DNA of 49,491 nt from an uncultured Collinsella sp. (GCA_900757595.1 CAAEOL010000046.1:1-49491); one strand, 5' to 3'; positions 31,349-39,482 are shown, counted from the first letter of the stretch. Program-made: numbers and translations. The notes: a model not told the origin generated them from the letters alone.

Positions 31349-32545
31349 ATGAGTCAGGTAAGGCAAGACGGCATCACGCTCAAGCAGTGGCTCCCGCTTA
31401 TCGGGCTCACCTGCTGCGCGTTCGTGTTCAACACGTCGGAGTTCATGCCCATCGGCCTTCTGACCGACATCGCCGCGTCGTTCTCGCTCACCGAGTCCCA
31501 AGCCGGCATCATGATCTCGGTCTATGCCTGGGGCGTCATGCTGCTGTCGCTGCCGCTCATGGTGTTCGCTTCGCGCTTTGAGTTCAAGCGGATGTTGCTG
31601 GGCGTGCTGGCCGTGTTTTCGCTGGGCCAGTTTCTGTCGGCCGTGGCGCCGACTTATCCCATCCTGGTCTGCGCGCGCCTGGTGGTCGCTTGCGCACATG
31701 CTGTGTTCTGGTCGGTCGCCTCGATTATGGCCTCGCGCCTGGTCGACACTCGCCACGGGGCGCTCGCCATCAGCATGATCGCTACGGGCTCGTCCATCGC
31801 GCAGATCTTTGGTCTGCCCCTCGGTCGCGCTATTGGCTTGGCCGTGGGCTGGCGCATGACGTTTGCCGTGGTCGGGGTCCTCTCGGCCATCGCGGTCGTC
31901 TACCAGGCGACCGTGTTCCCGGCCATGCCGGCGGGCGAGCGCTTTACGCTCAAACAGTTGCCCGAGCTGCTCAAGAACCCGTTCCTGATCGCGCTCTATG
32001 TGGTCACGGTGTTCATGGCAACTGGCTATTACGCGAGCTATAGCTATATCGAGCCTTTCCTGGCTCAGGTCGCGCATGTCGACGCAAGCGCTATCACTAT
32101 GACGCTGACGGCGTTCGGCTGCTCTGGTCTGCTCGGAAGCTGGCTGTTCGGCCGCCTGTTCGATGGGCACCGCTTCCCGTTCTTGGCTATCACGCTTTCC
32201 GGCGTGCCAGCGGCCCTGCTGCTCATGGGTCCGGCCGCATCGTCGCTCGCTGCGGTTCTCGCTGTTTGCGCACTGTGGGGTTGCTGCGCCACGGCCTTTA
32301 ACGTGGCGTTTCAGGCCGAGCTCATCAAGTACACGCCGGCGGACTCGTCGGCCGTCGCCATGTCGATCTTCTCGGGCCTGTTTAACCTGGGCATCGGCAC
32401 CGGCACGGCGATCGGCGGCGCTGTGGTGTCGGGCCCCGGTATCGCCTGGATCGGCTATGCAGGCGGCGCGATTGCGGTCGCGGGCGTCATCCTCGCCATC
32501 ACGGTGATGTTCCCGGCCATCCGTCGCGCCAAGCCCGTCGCCTAA
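31349..32545 (+). CDS. MFS transporter, sugar/drug efflux type (SotB/AraJ-like)
   Basis: This 398-residue protein has 12 predicted helices and the DHA1 features of the SotB/AraJ/YdhP group. These are NTSEFMPIGLLTDIAASF in helix 1, a motif A region after helix 2 and ARLVVACAHAVFWSVASIMASRL in helix 4. Relatives export sugars, arabinosides or drugs. The start is ATG at 31349 (MSQVRQDGITLKQW) with TTGGAGA eight bases upstream; an in-frame TTG 15 bases earlier overlaps that site. Two palindromes follow the stop. Confidence 0.9.
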   Translation: MSQVRQDGITLKQWLPLIGLTCCAFVFNTSEFMPIGLLTDIAASFSLTESQAGIMISVYAWGVMLLSLPLMVFASRFEFKRMLLGVLAVFSLGQFLSAVAPTYPILVCARLVVACAHAVFWSVASIMASRLVDTRHGALAISMIATGSSIAQIFGLPLGRAIGLAVGWRMTFAVVGVLSAIAVVYQATVFPAMPAGERFTLKQLPELLKNPFLIALYVVTVFMATGYYASYSYIEPFLAQVAHVDASAITMTLTAFGCSGLLGSWLFGRLFDGHRFPFLAITLSGVPAALLLMGPAASSLAAVLAVCALWGCCATAFNVAFQAELIKYTPADSSAVAMSIFSGLFNLGIGTGTAIGGAVVSGPGIAWIGYAGGAIAVAGVILAITVMFPAIRRAKPVA

Positions 32546-32560
32546 CCACATCCCCCTATC

Positions 32561-32627
32561 AGTTGCGGTGAAATACGGACTGCTGGGTCCAATAAACCCG
32601 GCAAACAGTCTGTATTCCACCGCAACT
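32561..32627. repeat. Long palindrome after the MFS gene
   Basis: The 22-base arms AGTTGCGGTGaAATACgGACTG (32561-32582) and 32606-32627 match at 20 of 22 positions, with a small inner hairpin (GGGT...ACCC) at the apex. It may act as a terminator. Confidence 0.8.
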
Positions 32628-32640
32628 TGGAAAGGGGTCG

Positions 32641-32677
32641 GGGTAGCTAAAACAGCTCCGTCCCAAATTAGCTACCC
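32641..32677. repeat. Second palindrome before the GH13 gene
   Basis: GGGTAGCTAA (32641-32650) pairs perfectly with TTAGCTACCC (32668-32677) around a 17-base loop. It is 50 bases before the GH13 gene start and could shape that mRNA's leader. Confidence 0.7.
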
Positions 32678-32727
32678 TGCCGGGCATACAATGGATGTCG
32701 TTGTGTTGAGCTTACCGGGAGGTTGCT

Positions 32728-34104
32728 ATGTGGGCATACGAGACGACGTTCTATCAGATCTATCCGCTGGGCTTTTGCGGAGCTCCGCGCGAAAACGCCG
32801 CGCCCGTTGCCGAGGACGAACTCTCCCAAGCTGCCGGCACTGCACCCAACCCCGATGCCCCCATCATGAAAATCGCCCAATGGGCCGATTACCTGCAGGA
32901 ACTCGGTATTGGCGCTGTGCTCATCAACCCGCCGCTCGAGTCTGATAGCCACGGCTACGATACGCGCAGCCTGCGCCATCTCGACCGTCGCCTGGGCGGG
33001 GATGCCGATTTTGCCGCCGTGTGCGAGACGCTGCATGCCCATGGCATTCGCGTGGTGCTCGATGCCGTCTTCAACCACGTCGGTCGCGGCTTTTGGGCTT
33101 TCCGCGATGTGCAGGAGCGCAAGTGGGACTCGCCCTACAAGGACTGGTTCCACATCAGCTTTGACGGCGACTCCTGCTATGGCGACGGCTTTTGGTACGA
33201 GGGCTGGGAAGGTCATTTTGAGCTTGTGAAGCTCAACCTGCAAAATCCCGCCGTGGTCGATTACCTGCTTGAGTCCGTGCGTCGCTGGGCCGAGGCCTTT
33301 GGCGTCGACGGCCTGCGCTTGGATGTTGCCTATATGCTCGACCGCGACTTCATGCGCCGCCTGCACGCCTTTACCCGTGAGCTCAAGCCCGACTTTGTAC
33401 TGATCGGCGAGACGCTCCACGGCGACTACAACCAGATCGTCAACGACGAGATGCTCGACTCCTGCACCAACTACGAGTGCTACAAGGGCCTGTACTCCAG
33501 CTTTAACTCGGTCAACATGTTCGAGATCGCCCATTCGCTGCACCGTCAGTTTGGCGGCGACCCCTGGTGCATCTACCGCGGCAAACATCTGCTGTCGTTT
33601 GTCGACAACCACGATGTGCCGCGCCTGGCGAGCATCCTCACCGACAAGTCGTGCCTGCGTCCCGCCTACGGCATGCTCTTTGGCATGCCAGGCATCCCGT
33701 GCGTCTACTATGGCAGCGAGTGGGGAATTGCTGGCGAAAAGGGCGGCCCCGATGGCGACTGGGCGCTGCGCCCTGCGCTCGATGAGCCTGCGCCCAATGA
33801 GCTGACGGCGTTCATCACGCAACTCGCACACCTTCGCTCGGCCGACGACGCGGCTGCCCGTGCTCTCAACTACGGTGCCTATCGCAACGTGGTGATCCAG
33901 AACAAGCAGCTGCTGTTCGAGCGCGCCTGTGACGGCGCGACGGTACTCGTGGCGGTGAATGCCGTGGGTGAGCCTTACACCTTTGGTGCCGGCGAACTCA
34001 ACGGGTCCTTTGTCGACCTGCTTGCCGACGGCATGCCCACGGTCGAGCTGGCTGGCTCCCTTGAGCTTGCGCCCTACGAGGTGCGCTATCTGTTGAGGGC
34101 CTAG
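32728..34104 (+). CDS. Alpha-amylase family glycoside hydrolase (GH13)
   Basis: This 458-residue cytoplasmic enzyme has all four GH13 regions: DAVFNHVG (112-119), DGLRLDVAY with nucleophile D199, IGETLH with acid/base E228, and FVDNHD with D296. It lacks a signal peptide and starch-binding modules, so it probably acts on imported maltodextrins or related oligosaccharides. The C-terminal 90 residues form the usual beta domain. GGGAGG lies upstream of the ATG. The next gene starts 3 bases after its stop, implying coupled translation with an unrelated DNA-repair enzyme. Confidence 0.93.
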   Translation: MWAYETTFYQIYPLGFCGAPRENAAPVAEDELSQAAGTAPNPDAPIMKIAQWADYLQELGIGAVLINPPLESDSHGYDTRSLRHLDRRLGGDADFAAVCETLHAHGIRVVLDAVFNHVGRGFWAFRDVQERKWDSPYKDWFHISFDGDSCYGDGFWYEGWEGHFELVKLNLQNPAVVDYLLESVRRWAEAFGVDGLRLDVAYMLDRDFMRRLHAFTRELKPDFVLIGETLHGDYNQIVNDEMLDSCTNYECYKGLYSSFNSVNMFEIAHSLHRQFGGDPWCIYRGKHLLSFVDNHDVPRLASILTDKSCLRPAYGMLFGMPGIPCVYYGSEWGIAGEKGGPDGDWALRPALDEPAPNELTAFITQLAHLRSADDAAARALNYGAYRNVVIQNKQLLFERACDGATVLVAVNAVGEPYTFGAGELNGSFVDLLADGMPTVELAGSLELAPYEVRYLLRA

Positions 34105-34107
34105 ATC

Positions 34108-34671
34108 ATGACAGCGCCGGACGAGGGCTATCAACATATTGAGCATGGGTTTGAACCCGTGTTTGACGAGCGCTCGCGCGTTTTGGTGCTGGGGTCGTTT
34201 CCCTCGGTGCTTTCGCGCGCCAATGCCTTCTACTATGGCAATCCGCAGAACCGCTTTTGGCGTGTGATGGCCACGTGCCTCGGTATGCCTGTGCCGCCCA
34301 ACGAGGGCGATCCTTTGGCAAGCGGTGAGCCCGCGACGCTCGATGCTTCCATTGCCGCCAAGCGATCCATGCTGTTGAACGGTGGCGTGGCCCTGTGGGA
34401 CGTGATCGAGAGCTGCGACATTAAGGGCTCGAGCGACGCGAGCATTCGCAACGTTGTGCCGGCACATATCGAGCGCATTACCGATGCCGCGCCGATCGAG
34501 GTCGTTGTCTGTAACGGCGGTACGGCAGGGCGACTCTACAAACGCTACTTGCAAGATCGGACGGGGCTGCCCGCCATTGTCCTGCCCTCGACAAGTCCCG
34601 CCAATGCCGCCTGGCGCCTGGAACGTCTTGTTGAGCGTTGGCACGAAGCCGTTGACTGGGCTGTTATTTAA
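34108..34671 (+). CDS. Hypoxanthine (deoxyinosine)-DNA glycosylase, UDG superfamily
   Basis: This 187-residue protein has the UDG-fold layout. Motif 1 is VLVLGSFPSVLSRANAFYYGNPQNRFW, with the GSFPS and YYGNPQNRFW blocks characteristic of the bacterial DNA-deoxyinosine glycosylase family. The C-terminal motif is VLPSTSPANA. It would remove deaminated adenine from DNA. The start directly follows the GH13 stop (3-base gap). It converges with the next gene with one intervening base and no obvious terminator. Confidence 0.88.
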   Translation: MTAPDEGYQHIEHGFEPVFDERSRVLVLGSFPSVLSRANAFYYGNPQNRFWRVMATCLGMPVPPNEGDPLASGEPATLDASIAAKRSMLLNGGVALWDVIESCDIKGSSDASIRNVVPAHIERITDAAPIEVVVCNGGTAGRLYKRYLQDRTGLPAIVLPSTSPANAAWRLERLVERWHEAVDWAVI

Positions 34672-34672
34672 T

Positions 34673-35335
34673 TTAGATTTTTGTTTGAGCGTGGGCGCCC
34701 AGACGTTTCAGAACGCCTCGCCAGATCGGCGCGGGCACGGCTGGCTCGGCGCAAACCATGCCGTCGGTGTCGACGTTGGCGGCATTGCCGCCGCCAAGTC
34801 GCTGTGCATGCTCGACGGAGCAGCCCATGCGCACAGCGCCCACAAGTTTATCCATCGCTTCCGAAAACGGTCGCCGCAAGAGTCCCATGCGCGGGGAGCG
34901 ACGAAGCGCCGCAATGCCGCTGCCGCCGTAGATGGCAACGCCGCCACACCACAATTGGTCATGGCGCTCGCATGCCTTGTGCAGACGAACGGCGGCTCCA
35001 CGCGCCTGCTCAGCGCCCTGCTGTGCGGCTCGAATCACGGCATAGACACGTGTTCCCGTACTGCCAAAGCGCTCAAGCGCCTGCTCGATAGCAGTCAACG
35101 TCTCATCGTCAGCCACATCTTCAATGGCCAGCACGATGCCATCGGCAACGCTGCCGGCGTCATTTGCCTTCGAGCCGACTGGGCGGGGGAGTACAGTGCC
35201 GGAAAGCTGAGCATAGGCGGCGATGGCATCCTGCAGGTCCCAGAGCAAAAACTCAAGATCGGCGCTATCGGGAATGCTGATATACGCAATGGTTCGCAAC
35301 GTTTTTGGTACATCGCCGCGTGCGGTCGTCTCCAT
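34673..35335 (-). CDS. Unrecognised protein, possibly flavodoxin-like fold
   Basis: This 220-residue protein has alternating strands and helices (IVLAIEDV, TRVYAVIRAAQQG, LWCGGVAIYGGSGIAAL), then RRPFSEAMDKLVGAV and a C-terminal segment, VPAPIWRGVLKRLG. The last parts recall flavodoxin-like NADPH-FMN reductase relatives, but the FMN-binding loop at the N-terminus is not evident. Function cannot be assigned. AAAGGAGG precedes the ATG. It is divergent from the aminotransferase gene, with about 90 bases between them. Confidence 0.7.
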   Translation of the reverse strand: METTARGDVPKTLRTIAYISIPDSADLEFLLWDLQDAIAAYAQLSGTVLPRPVGSKANDAGSVADGIVLAIEDVADDETLTAIEQALERFGSTGTRVYAVIRAAQQGAEQARGAAVRLHKACERHDQLWCGGVAIYGGSGIAALRRSPRMGLLRRPFSEAMDKLVGAVRMGCSVEHAQRLGGGNAANVDTDGMVCAEPAVPAPIWRGVLKRLGAHAQTKI

Positions 35336-35428
35336 GCCGCCTCCTTTCCGGTTGGTTTCCGTTTAGGTTACACCGTCTGGTGGCGCCCCGCCGCGCTATC
35401 CTAGTGCAACCCTTATGAAAGGAACGCC

Positions 35429-36565
35429 ATGCGTCTGCCCATGAATACCTCGCTTGCCATGCTCAAGCCCTCCGGTATCCGCCGGATTAACGCGCTCGCC
35501 GCCCGGCATCCGGGGTGTATCGCGCTCGCGCTCGGCGAGCCCGATTTTCCCACGCCCGATGTGATTAGCGCCGAGGTGACCGCCGCGCTGGACCGCGGTG
35601 ACACGCACTATCCGCCCAACAACGGTCGCCCCGCCCTGCGTGATGCACTGTCCAAATATATGGATGACGCGGGCCTGGCGTTTTCCGCCGATGAGGTCAT
35701 CCTGACCGACGGCGCGACCGAGGCACTGTCGGCAACATTTATGGCTATGCTCAACCCCGGCGACGAGGTCATTATCCCCACGCCCGCCTTTGGCCTGTAC
35801 GAGAGCATCGTCGTGGCCAACCACGCCAAGGCGGTCTTCTTGGATACGGAGCCTGCGCAATTCCAGATTGACGAGGACGCGCTTAGCGCCTGTGTGACCC
35901 CGGCGACCAAGGCCATCGTCATCTGCTCGCCCAACAATCCCACGGGTTGCATCCTCGACACGGCATCGCTCGACGCCGTGGCGCGCGTGGCAGAGCAGGC
36001 GGGCATATACGTAGTCTGCGACGACGTATACAACCGCCTCGTCTATGTGGACGGCTACGAGCGCTTCGCCCAGCGACACCCGGAGCTGCGCGAGCAGACG
36101 GTCGTCATCGAGAGCTTCTCCAAGCCCTGGGCCATGACCGGCTGGCGCCTGGGTTGGCTCGCGGCAGCGGCACCCGTCATCGCCGAGATCGCAAAAGCTC
36201 ACCAATACCTAGTATCGAGCGCCGTCTCCTTCGAGATGGACGCCGCAGCCCGAGCCCTCACCGTCGACCCAACCCCCATGCTCAAAGTCTACCGAGCCCG
36301 CCGCGAACGCGTGCTCGCAGCCCTTAATAACATGGGCCTCGACGTCGTAGAACCCGCAGGAGCCTTCTACGCCTTCCCCAGCATCAAACAATTCGGCCTA
36401 ACAAGCGAAGCCTTCTGCATCAAAGCCATCAAAGAAGCCAACGTAGCCCTAGTCCCCGGAAACTGCTTCGGCACCGAAGGCCACATCCGCCTCAGCTACT
36501 GCGTCTCCGACAAAGATCTGGACGAAGGCCTCCGCCGCCTGTCCACCTTCGTTTCAACTCTGTAG
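35429..36565 (+). CDS. Class I/II PLP-dependent aminotransferase
   Basis: This 378-residue fold-type I aminotransferase has GEPDFPTPD near the N-terminus. DGATEALSATFMAML forms the cofactor phosphate site, and SPNNPTG, VVCDDVYNRL and the PLP-binding lysine K232 in SFSKPWAMTGWRLGW follow. The substrate is unknown; relatives act on aspartate, aromatic amino acids or alanine. AAAGGAA precedes the ATG. Oddly, the last third uses very different codons: before about 36190 all 13 Glu codons I counted are GAG, while 6 of the last 8 are GAA, with CTA, GTA and CAA also appearing. This suggests a recombined 3' end. Confidence 0.93.
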   Translation: MRLPMNTSLAMLKPSGIRRINALAARHPGCIALALGEPDFPTPDVISAEVTAALDRGDTHYPPNNGRPALRDALSKYMDDAGLAFSADEVILTDGATEALSATFMAMLNPGDEVIIPTPAFGLYESIVVANHAKAVFLDTEPAQFQIDEDALSACVTPATKAIVICSPNNPTGCILDTASLDAVARVAEQAGIYVVCDDVYNRLVYVDGYERFAQRHPELREQTVVIESFSKPWAMTGWRLGWLAAAAPVIAEIAKAHQYLVSSAVSFEMDAAARALTVDPTPMLKVYRARRERVLAALNNMGLDVVEPAGAFYAFPSIKQFGLTSEAFCIKAIKEANVALVPGNCFGTEGHIRLSYCVSDKDLDEGLRRLSTFVSTL

Positions 36566-36625
36566 CCCAACGGGACCCAAAATCATCAGCCCACCGACTT
36601 AAGGCTTATGAGTAGGGGTGCCGGC

Positions 36626-36829
36626 CAACGGGAAACCGGGCTGCCCCAAAGTCACCGCAGGCCGCGCCGCCGAAGGCCAGGCGCAAGGTTTTCGTAGATT
36701 CCGCACGAGCCGAAGAGCACTTAATGTGCTCTTCGCGCGAGCCAGGACTTGACCGAGCGAAAACCTTGCGCCTGGCCTTCGGCGGCGCGGCCGGAATGGT
36801 GGAATTGTGTGCAGCCCGGATTTCCGTTG
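36626..36829. repeat. Giant nested palindrome upstream of rplJ (copy 2 of the core)
   Basis: Arms at 36660-36694 and 36758-36792 are perfect over 35 bases (for example GGCGCAAGGTTTTCG). Outside them CAACGGGAAACCGGGCTGC (36626-36644) pairs with 36811-36829 at 17 of 19 positions. Inside them (36699-36749) lies the same core as at 15433-15538, TTCCGCACGAGCC..., with hairpin CGAAGAGCAC and GTGCTCTTCG around TTAAT. The outermost right arm runs into the rplJ -35 box. Confidence 0.9.
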
Positions 36830-36855
36830 ACCGACGCCGGGGTCCCCGCCATAAT
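36827..36855 (+). promoter_or_regulatory. rplJL promoter
   Basis: TTGACC at 36827-36832 and CATAAT at 36850-36855 are separated by 17 bases, just before the L10 leader. The -35 box touches the end of the giant palindrome. Confidence 0.65.
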
Positions 36856-36870
36856 ACTTTCGGTTCACGC

Positions 36871-37007
36871 ACGAATCCGCTGCCAGAGACAGCCGGCGCA
36901 AACGGGTCTTACCCGCGAGCTTAATGGGATATCCCGCCAGCCGAGGTGGTCGAGTAGATATGTCTTCTCGCCCCCGTCGCTCATGCAGCGCGGGGGCTTT
37001 CTTTTTG
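36871..37007 (+). ncRNA. Ribosomal protein L10 leader with intrinsic terminator
   Basis: The leader contains CTGCCAGAGACAGCCGGC and later CGCCAGCCGAGGTGGTCG, close to the conserved AGAGACAG and GCCGAGGT elements of Gram-positive L10 leaders, which bind L10 or L10(L12)4. A strong terminator follows, GCCCCCG (36970-36976) with CGGGGGC (36991-36997) and then TTTCTTTTT. Excess L10 would therefore stop transcription before rplJ. Confidence 0.8.
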
Positions 37008-37071
37008 GACATGCCCCCGTCACGTCCTTGTGGCGGACCGTGCCCGGAAAGAATTCGAGGAGGTGTAATTC

Positions 37072-37593
37072 ATGCCCCAGCAGTACAAAATCGACAAGGT
37101 TGCAGAGATCGAGTCCCGTATCGCCGAGAACGCCGGTCTGTTCGTCGTCAACTACAACGGTCTGACGGTTAAGCAGGCTCAGGAGCTGCGTCATCAGCTT
37201 CGCGAGTGCGGCGCCGAGATGAAGGTCTACAAGAACAACCTGGTCAAGATCGCTCTCAAGAACCAGGAGCAGCCCGAGCTCGACGAGATCCTCGCCGGCC
37301 CCGTCGCTTATGTGTTCTACGAGACCGAGCCGGTCGAGGCCGCTAAGGCCCTTAAGGACTTCTCCGCTAAGTCCAAGGGCGTCCTTGAGATCAAGGGCGG
37401 TATCTCCGACGGCAAGGCCGTTTCCGCTGATGATGTTAAGGCTATCGCCGAGCTGCCCACCAAGGATCAGCTTCTCGGCCAGATCGCCGGTCTCATCTCC
37501 GGTTTCGCTCGCGACATCGCTGTCTGCGTCAACGGCGTTTCCTCTGGTCTCGCTCGTTCGATCCAGCAGGTCTCCGAGCAGAAGGCAGCCTAG
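37072..37593 (+). CDS. rplJ: Ribosomal protein L10
   Basis: This 173-residue protein forms the base of the L7/L12 stalk. It starts MPQQYKIDKVAEIESRIAENAGLFVVNYNGLTVKQAQELR, the normal L10 N-terminus. It ends in the helix that carries L12 dimers (LLGQIAGLISGFARDIAVCVNGVSSGLARSIQQV). AGGAGGTG precedes the ATG. It is controlled by the upstream leader, and rplL follows after about 100 bases. Confidence 0.98.
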   Translation: MPQQYKIDKVAEIESRIAENAGLFVVNYNGLTVKQAQELRHQLRECGAEMKVYKNNLVKIALKNQEQPELDEILAGPVAYVFYETEPVEAAKALKDFSAKSKGVLEIKGGISDGKAVSADDVKAIAELPTKDQLLGQIAGLISGFARDIAVCVNGVSSGLARSIQQVSEQKAA

Positions 37594-37695
37594 TCGCTGT
37601 TTTCACCCGCGGCGGCAACGCCGCACCCCTGGCGCATTCGCGCCGCGTTTTAACTGATCTCCGTGCACAGACACGGAAACCGAAAGGACTTAGAA

Positions 37696-38073
37696 ATGGC
37701 TAAGCTTACCACCGATGAGATCATCGATGCTCTTAAGGAAATGACCCTTCTCGAGGCTTCCGAGCTCGTCAAGGCTATCGAGGACACCTTCGGCGTTTCC
37801 GCCGCTGCTCCTGCCGCTGTTGTCGCCGCTCCCGCTGCTGGCGCTGCTGAGGCCGAGGAGAAGACCGAGTTTGACGTCGTGCTCGAGGGCTTCGGCGACA
37901 ACAAGATCCAGGTCATCAAGGCCGTCCGTGAGCTCACCAACCTTGGCCTGAAGGAGGCCAAGGAGGTCGTCGAGGGCGCTCCCAAGGCTGTTCTCGAGGG
38001 TGCCAAGAAGGAGGACGCCGAGGCTGCCAAGGAGAAGCTCGAGGCTGCTGGCGCTGCTGTCACCCTCAAGTAA
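37696..38073 (+). CDS. rplL: Ribosomal protein L7/L12
   Basis: This 125-residue protein is the multi-copy stalk protein that recruits translation factors. It has an N-terminal dimerisation domain (AKLTTDEIIDALKEMTLLEASELVKAIEDTFGV), an Ala/Pro-rich hinge and the C-terminal domain (EFDVVLEGFGDNKIQVIKAVRELTNLGLKEAKEVVE). The start at 37696 has AAAGGA upstream; an in-frame GTG 33 bases earlier is not supported. A strong terminator follows. Confidence 0.98.
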   Translation: MAKLTTDEIIDALKEMTLLEASELVKAIEDTFGVSAAAPAAVVAAPAAGAAEAEEKTEFDVVLEGFGDNKIQVIKAVRELTNLGLKEAKEVVEGAPKAVLEGAKKEDAEAAKEKLEAAGAAVTLK

Positions 38074-38100
38074 TCAGGCTTTCTCGCCAGATTTCTTTGC

Positions 38101-38140
38101 AGACGGGGTTCGCATTGCGAGCCCCGTCTTTTTTGTTTTT
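38101..38140 (+). terminator. Terminator after rplL
   Basis: AGACGGGG at 38101-38108 pairs with CCCCGTCT at 38122-38129, with an inner CGC/GCG pairing, followed by a long T-run. It separates rplJL from galU-rpoBC. The stretch 38141-38387 beyond it must contain the galU promoter, but I see no convincing -35/-10 pair. Confidence 0.93.
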
Positions 38141-38387
38141 CGGTCCCTCGGCATCGGTTGCTCAAACTGCCAGGTTCTGTGATTTGCGTCGTATCGGGTG
38201 CCCTGCCGTTGGGCAATAAAATTGCACCATTCGAGCAATAATTTGCGTTGACCTGCTGAAGAATTGTCTCTGCCTTGTAGCGACATATAGTTCCAGCGGT
38301 AAGATGCTTGGGTATCGCAATTTGGTCTGCGGCTGTGCGCCGCACGCATGGGGCGCTTTTGCGCCTGCGAAAGGATCCTTGAATAAC

Positions 38388-39296
38388 ATGAAGGCAATCA
38401 TCCCCGCCGCCGGTCTTGGCACGCGTTTTCTGCCTGGCACCAAGTGCACCCCCAAAGAGATGCTGCCGGTTCTCGACAAGCCGGTCATCCAGTATGTCGT
38501 TGAGGAGGCGCTCGACCCCGAGGAGGTCGACGATGCCATCATCGTTACTTCTCCCGGCAAGCCTGAGCTGCTGAACTACTTCCAGCCCGATCGCTCGCTC
38601 GAGAACCTGCTGCGCGAGCGCGGCAAGAACGCCTATGCCGATGCCGTCGCCCACGCTGGCGGTATGCCGGTCGACTTCCGTTATCAGTACGAGCCCAAGG
38701 GCCTCGGCCATGCTATCCGCTCTGCTGCCGACGCCGTGGCAGGGGAGAACTTCCTGGTTCTTCTGGGCGACTACGTTGTGCCTAACCGCGACATCTGCGA
38801 CAAGATGCTCGCCGTTTCCAAGGAGCACGGTGGCGCTTCGGTTATCGCCGTGGCTGCTTGTTCGCCCGAGGAAGTCAGCCGCTACGGCGTTATCGCCGGC
38901 GAGCGCGTCGGTTCGCTCGAGGGCGCCGAGGGCGTTGCCGATGCCGAGCCGGGCGCTGTCTGGCGCATCGGCGGTCTGGTCGAGAAGCCTGCTCCCGAGG
39001 CGGCTCCGTCCAACCTGTACATCGTCGGTCGTTACTTGCTGAGCCCGCTGGTTATGGACCTGCTCGCCGATCAGCAGGCCGGCAAGGGCGGCGAGATTCA
39101 ACTCACCGACGCCATGGCTCGCTCGCTTGACCGTGAGGCCATGTATGCTGTCGTCATCGATCCGCTCTCGGGCTACGACACCGGCACCCCGTCTGGCTGG
39201 ATGGCCACCAACGCCCTCATGGCCGCAAGCGATCCTCGCTTTGCCAGCGCCTTCTGGGACGCCATCGACGAGCGCGGCGGCTTGATGCGCAAATAA
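38388..39296 (+). CDS. galU: UTP-glucose-1-phosphate uridylyltransferase
   Basis: This 302-residue enzyme makes UDP-glucose. It carries the nucleotide-binding signature AAGLGTRFLPGTKCTPKEMLPVLDKP near the N-terminus, the catalytic LGDYVVPN region, GGLVEKP and the C-terminal GYDTGTPSGWMATN. The start MKAIIPAAG at 38388 is the family's usual one; AAAGGA lies about 12 bases upstream, slightly far. It lies between rplL and rpoB, each separated from it by a strong terminator, so it is an independent transcription unit inside the ribosomal/RNA polymerase cluster. Confidence 0.96.
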   Translation: MKAIIPAAGLGTRFLPGTKCTPKEMLPVLDKPVIQYVVEEALDPEEVDDAIIVTSPGKPELLNYFQPDRSLENLLRERGKNAYADAVAHAGGMPVDFRYQYEPKGLGHAIRSAADAVAGENFLVLLGDYVVPNRDICDKMLAVSKEHGGASVIAVAACSPEEVSRYGVIAGERVGSLEGAEGVADAEPGAVWRIGGLVEKPAPEAAPSNLYIVGRYLLSPLVMDLLADQQAGKGGEIQLTDAMARSLDREAMYAVVIDPLSGYDTGTPSGWMATNALMAASDPRFASAFWDAIDERGGLMRK

Positions 39297-39316
39297 GCCT
39301 TCGGGCATCGACATTT

Positions 39317-39349
39317 ACGGGCGCGGACCTCGGTTCGCGCCCGTTTTTT
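39317..39349 (+). terminator. Terminator after galU
   Basis: ACGGGCGCG at 39317-39325 pairs with CGCGCCCGT at 39336-39344, followed by TTTTTT. Confidence 0.92.
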
Positions 39350-39373
39350 ATAAGAGCTTCGATTGTCGACTCT

Positions 39374-39404
39374 CTGTTCACAGAAAATATATGAACAGGT
39401 GTTC
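39374..39404. promoter_or_regulatory. LexA-box-like and dyad sequences upstream of rpoB
   Basis: GAACAGGTGTTC at 39393-39404 fits the GAAC-N4-GTTC core of Gram-positive LexA boxes. It overlaps a second dyad, CTGTTCA (39374-39380) with TGAACAG (39392-39398). The nearest downstream gene is rpoB, about 180 bases away. Confidence 0.4.
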
Positions 39405-39482
39405 GATACACATACATCTACCTGCGTGTTTTCTGCCGAAAAACTTTGCTACTCCAAAAACTCAATCGCGTCAAGGCTTTTC

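Noticed and set aside
34673..35404. Plus-strand frames opposite the unknown minus-strand gene
   Set aside because: The minus frame has a strong ribosome binding site and plausible alternating strand/helix pattern. The plus frames are Arg/Ala-rich and one extends from inside the glycosylase gene.
38101..38140. Treating galU and rpoBC as part of one rplJL-galU-rpoBC operon
   Set aside because: Strong intrinsic terminators after rplL and after galU argue for separate units, although some read-through cannot be excluded.
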